Origin: Macropodus opercularis
Lineage: Eukaryota > Chordata > Actinopteri > Anabantiformes > Osphronemidae
Assembly (NCBI GenBank): GCA_030770545.1
Contig: CM061105.1
Coordinates: 15,490,501-15,554,500 of the forward strand
Direction: 5' to 3'
DNA length: 64,000 bases
Shown: positions 62,734 to 64,000 of the stretch, piece after piece
How positions within the stretch are numbered: the first letter of the stretch is position 1
Layout: each line of letters starts with the position of its first letter
Position numbers and translations under genes: made by a program
Notes under the pieces: generated by a model
What the model was told of the DNA's origin: nothing
The model's database searches: none
Seen by the model: the letters and a program-made list of their open reading frames with translations, nothing else

Positions 62734-62806
62734 GGTTTGCTCAGTTGGTAGGCAGCTGTCCACGAATCCCAGGGTTGGTGGTTTGATTTCCTGTCTGTGA
62801 GGAGGC
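62734..62806 (+). repeat. tRNA-like SINE head, decayed
   Basis: 'tgctcagttggtaggcagct' resembles a tRNA A box region and 'ggttggtggtttgatttcct' a B box (GGTTCGATTCC with changes), spaced as in tRNA-derived SINE or repeat heads of fish. It does not fold as an intact tRNA, so I do not call a tRNA gene. Confidence 0.5.
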
Positions 62807-64000
62807 CTCTATCAAAACATACAAGCAACACGAAGTAGTAGCAATTCAAGTAAATGATCTTTGGGTTAATTTAGTCTCCAGGCCATTCTCATTTTTGTGG
62901 ATTTGTTCTTTAATTTCTAATTCCCAGTGTTCCAACCTATTGTAACTGAATATGTTTCAGAATGGAGGAAACATCTGGCTACATGACCTCAGGTTATGGG
63001 AAGCTGTGAAGTTTTGTTTAAGACCAAGTGATAAATGATTAATCATAAACTGACAGATTGATATATAATGAAGCGAGTCATTAGCTGCAGCTCTAGTTCA
63101 AAGAAACTTTGATAGATGAAAGAACTCTTTCATCTATAATAAAACTTCCAAACTGAAACTTTTGTGTGCTTTAGTTTTATTTGAGTATTTCAGTTTTTCG
63201 CTCATCTGTTACCAGCTGCAGAAGTTAACATCATATCTCGACACTGACTGTGAAAGCAGAGATTCACTACCTCTCTGATCTCAAATAAAATTGGCTAAAC
63301 CACTTCCTCGTTTTCCGCAGCCGCGCTGCTAATTTTGTGGCTGCAGAGTGAATGGAGACGGGGCTGAAAGCACCAGTGTGCTCACGGTACAGTCCGTGTC
63401 CTCTGGCAGCTTTATTCCCCTCTTAATAAACAAGTGGCAGAATGCAGAGAGTAATGAAGTGGCCCCCGCTGCTGTGCAGGAGATTAAATTACTGTATAAT
63501 TGCTGCAGTCTTCCTGGAAAATCAGCACATTTCATTAATTTCCTCTTGCCTTTCGTGCCTACTCTGCTGGCGCATGTTGCAGCTAATAAAGTAATAAGGG
63601 AGGTGTAATGGCAAAGAGCTGAAGAAGGTCAAAGGTCAAGGCCTGGTAGTGTTTTCCATTAACAATCAAAATACACAATTCCAGTCTATTTTTAATGTCT
63701 TTACTGTTTAAAGTAATCAACTAAACATCTGACCAGGTCCTCAAAAAGGTCAGAAGAACTTAAATGTCTCCTTTTTAAACTTCTTACTGTACATTGCTAT
63801 AATAATACAACTTAATCATCTCATCAAATAATAACTGAGGTTTTTGATAAGGCTAAATTAAGCCTTCGTTCCTCCACCAGCTGCCATCTAACGTCTAATG
63901 CTCCTTGACTACAAGGACGCGGACTTTTATCTAACGTCCAGTCCCACATCGTTCACGTCGACGTATTTTAGAATCTGGCTGAATTGCTGCCTGGTCGCTC

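Larger units (their letters stand above)
60184..64000. other. dnaaf11 intron 11 (open to the right), no exon seen
   Basis: Follows a good donor (gtacag) after phase 2 of dnaaf11. I searched by eye for the conserved C-terminal exon and did not find it. The stretch 63,330-63,610 is repeat-free, open in one frame for 86 codons, and rich in ATTAAATTA, TTAATTT and CTAATAAAGTAATAA motifs, more like a conserved non-coding element than an exon. Confidence 0.5.

Noticed and set aside
62734..62806. tRNA gene
   Set aside because: A- and B-box-like words are present, but the cloverleaf does not form and the B box is mutated; it is a repeat head.
1..64000. CRISPR arrays, operons or bacterial mobile islands
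   Set aside because: No regularly spaced direct repeats of suitable length; everything recognised is vertebrate, with spliced genes.

Overview
The window looks like nuclear DNA of a ray-finned (teleost) fish. The genes are split into many short exons with GT/AG introns, mostly of 0.1-5 kb. The proteins match vertebrate families, start regions are CpG-rich, and the transposon and microsatellite remnants are of fish type. The C2H2 zinc-finger genes carry an N-terminal helix that I know from teleosts. I cannot name the species, and I cannot tell which whole-genome-duplicate copy (a or b) of a gene is present.

Layout, left to right. (1) 1-13,144, plus strand: the last six coding exons and the 3' UTR of tmeff1, a transmembrane protein with follistatin-like and EGF-like domains. 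The 5' half of the gene lies outside the window. (2) 14,304-14,874: a 5'-truncated LINE 3' end with an exact 15-bp target-site duplication. (3) 15,754-22,710, plus: cavin4 (murc), two coding exons. tmeff1 next to cavin4 is the arrangement I recall at human 9q31. (4) 22.7-26.6 kb: gene-free DNA that may hold conserved non-coding elements. (5) 26,831-31,730, plus: complete ift57, 11 exons. (6) 32.0-37.26 kb, plus: tmem71, nine clear coding exons and probable upstream exons. (7) 40.6-49.1 kb, minus: three tandem paralogous C2H2 zinc-finger genes. (8) 49,627 to beyond the right edge, plus: dnaaf11 (lrrc6), 11 exons visible and the C-terminal exon or exons not found. The last 3.8 kb shows no exon I can support.

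How the genes relate: tmem71 and dnaaf11 are neighbours in human (8q24, from memory), so the zinc-finger trio sits inside an otherwise conserved linkage. Two cilium genes lie about 18 kb apart: ift57 (intraflagellar transport complex B) and dnaaf11 (cytoplasmic assembly of axonemal dynein arms). dnaaf11 and the third zinc-finger gene are head to head, 502 bp apart. All exon joins were checked by hand for splice dinucleotides and reading phase. Complete products are cavin4 331 aa, Ift57 416 aa, Tmem71 322 aa (359 with the upstream exon), and zinc-finger proteins of 444, 447 and 434 aa.

I found no convincing new multi-gene system. The most interesting items are the zinc-finger trio (shared N-terminal helix, a SUMO-acceptor-like motif in all three, apparent intron loss in the middle copy), the 502-bp divergent promoter, the LINE insertion with its target-site duplication, and several homeobox-motif-rich candidate conserved elements around tmeff1, cavin4 and dnaaf11.
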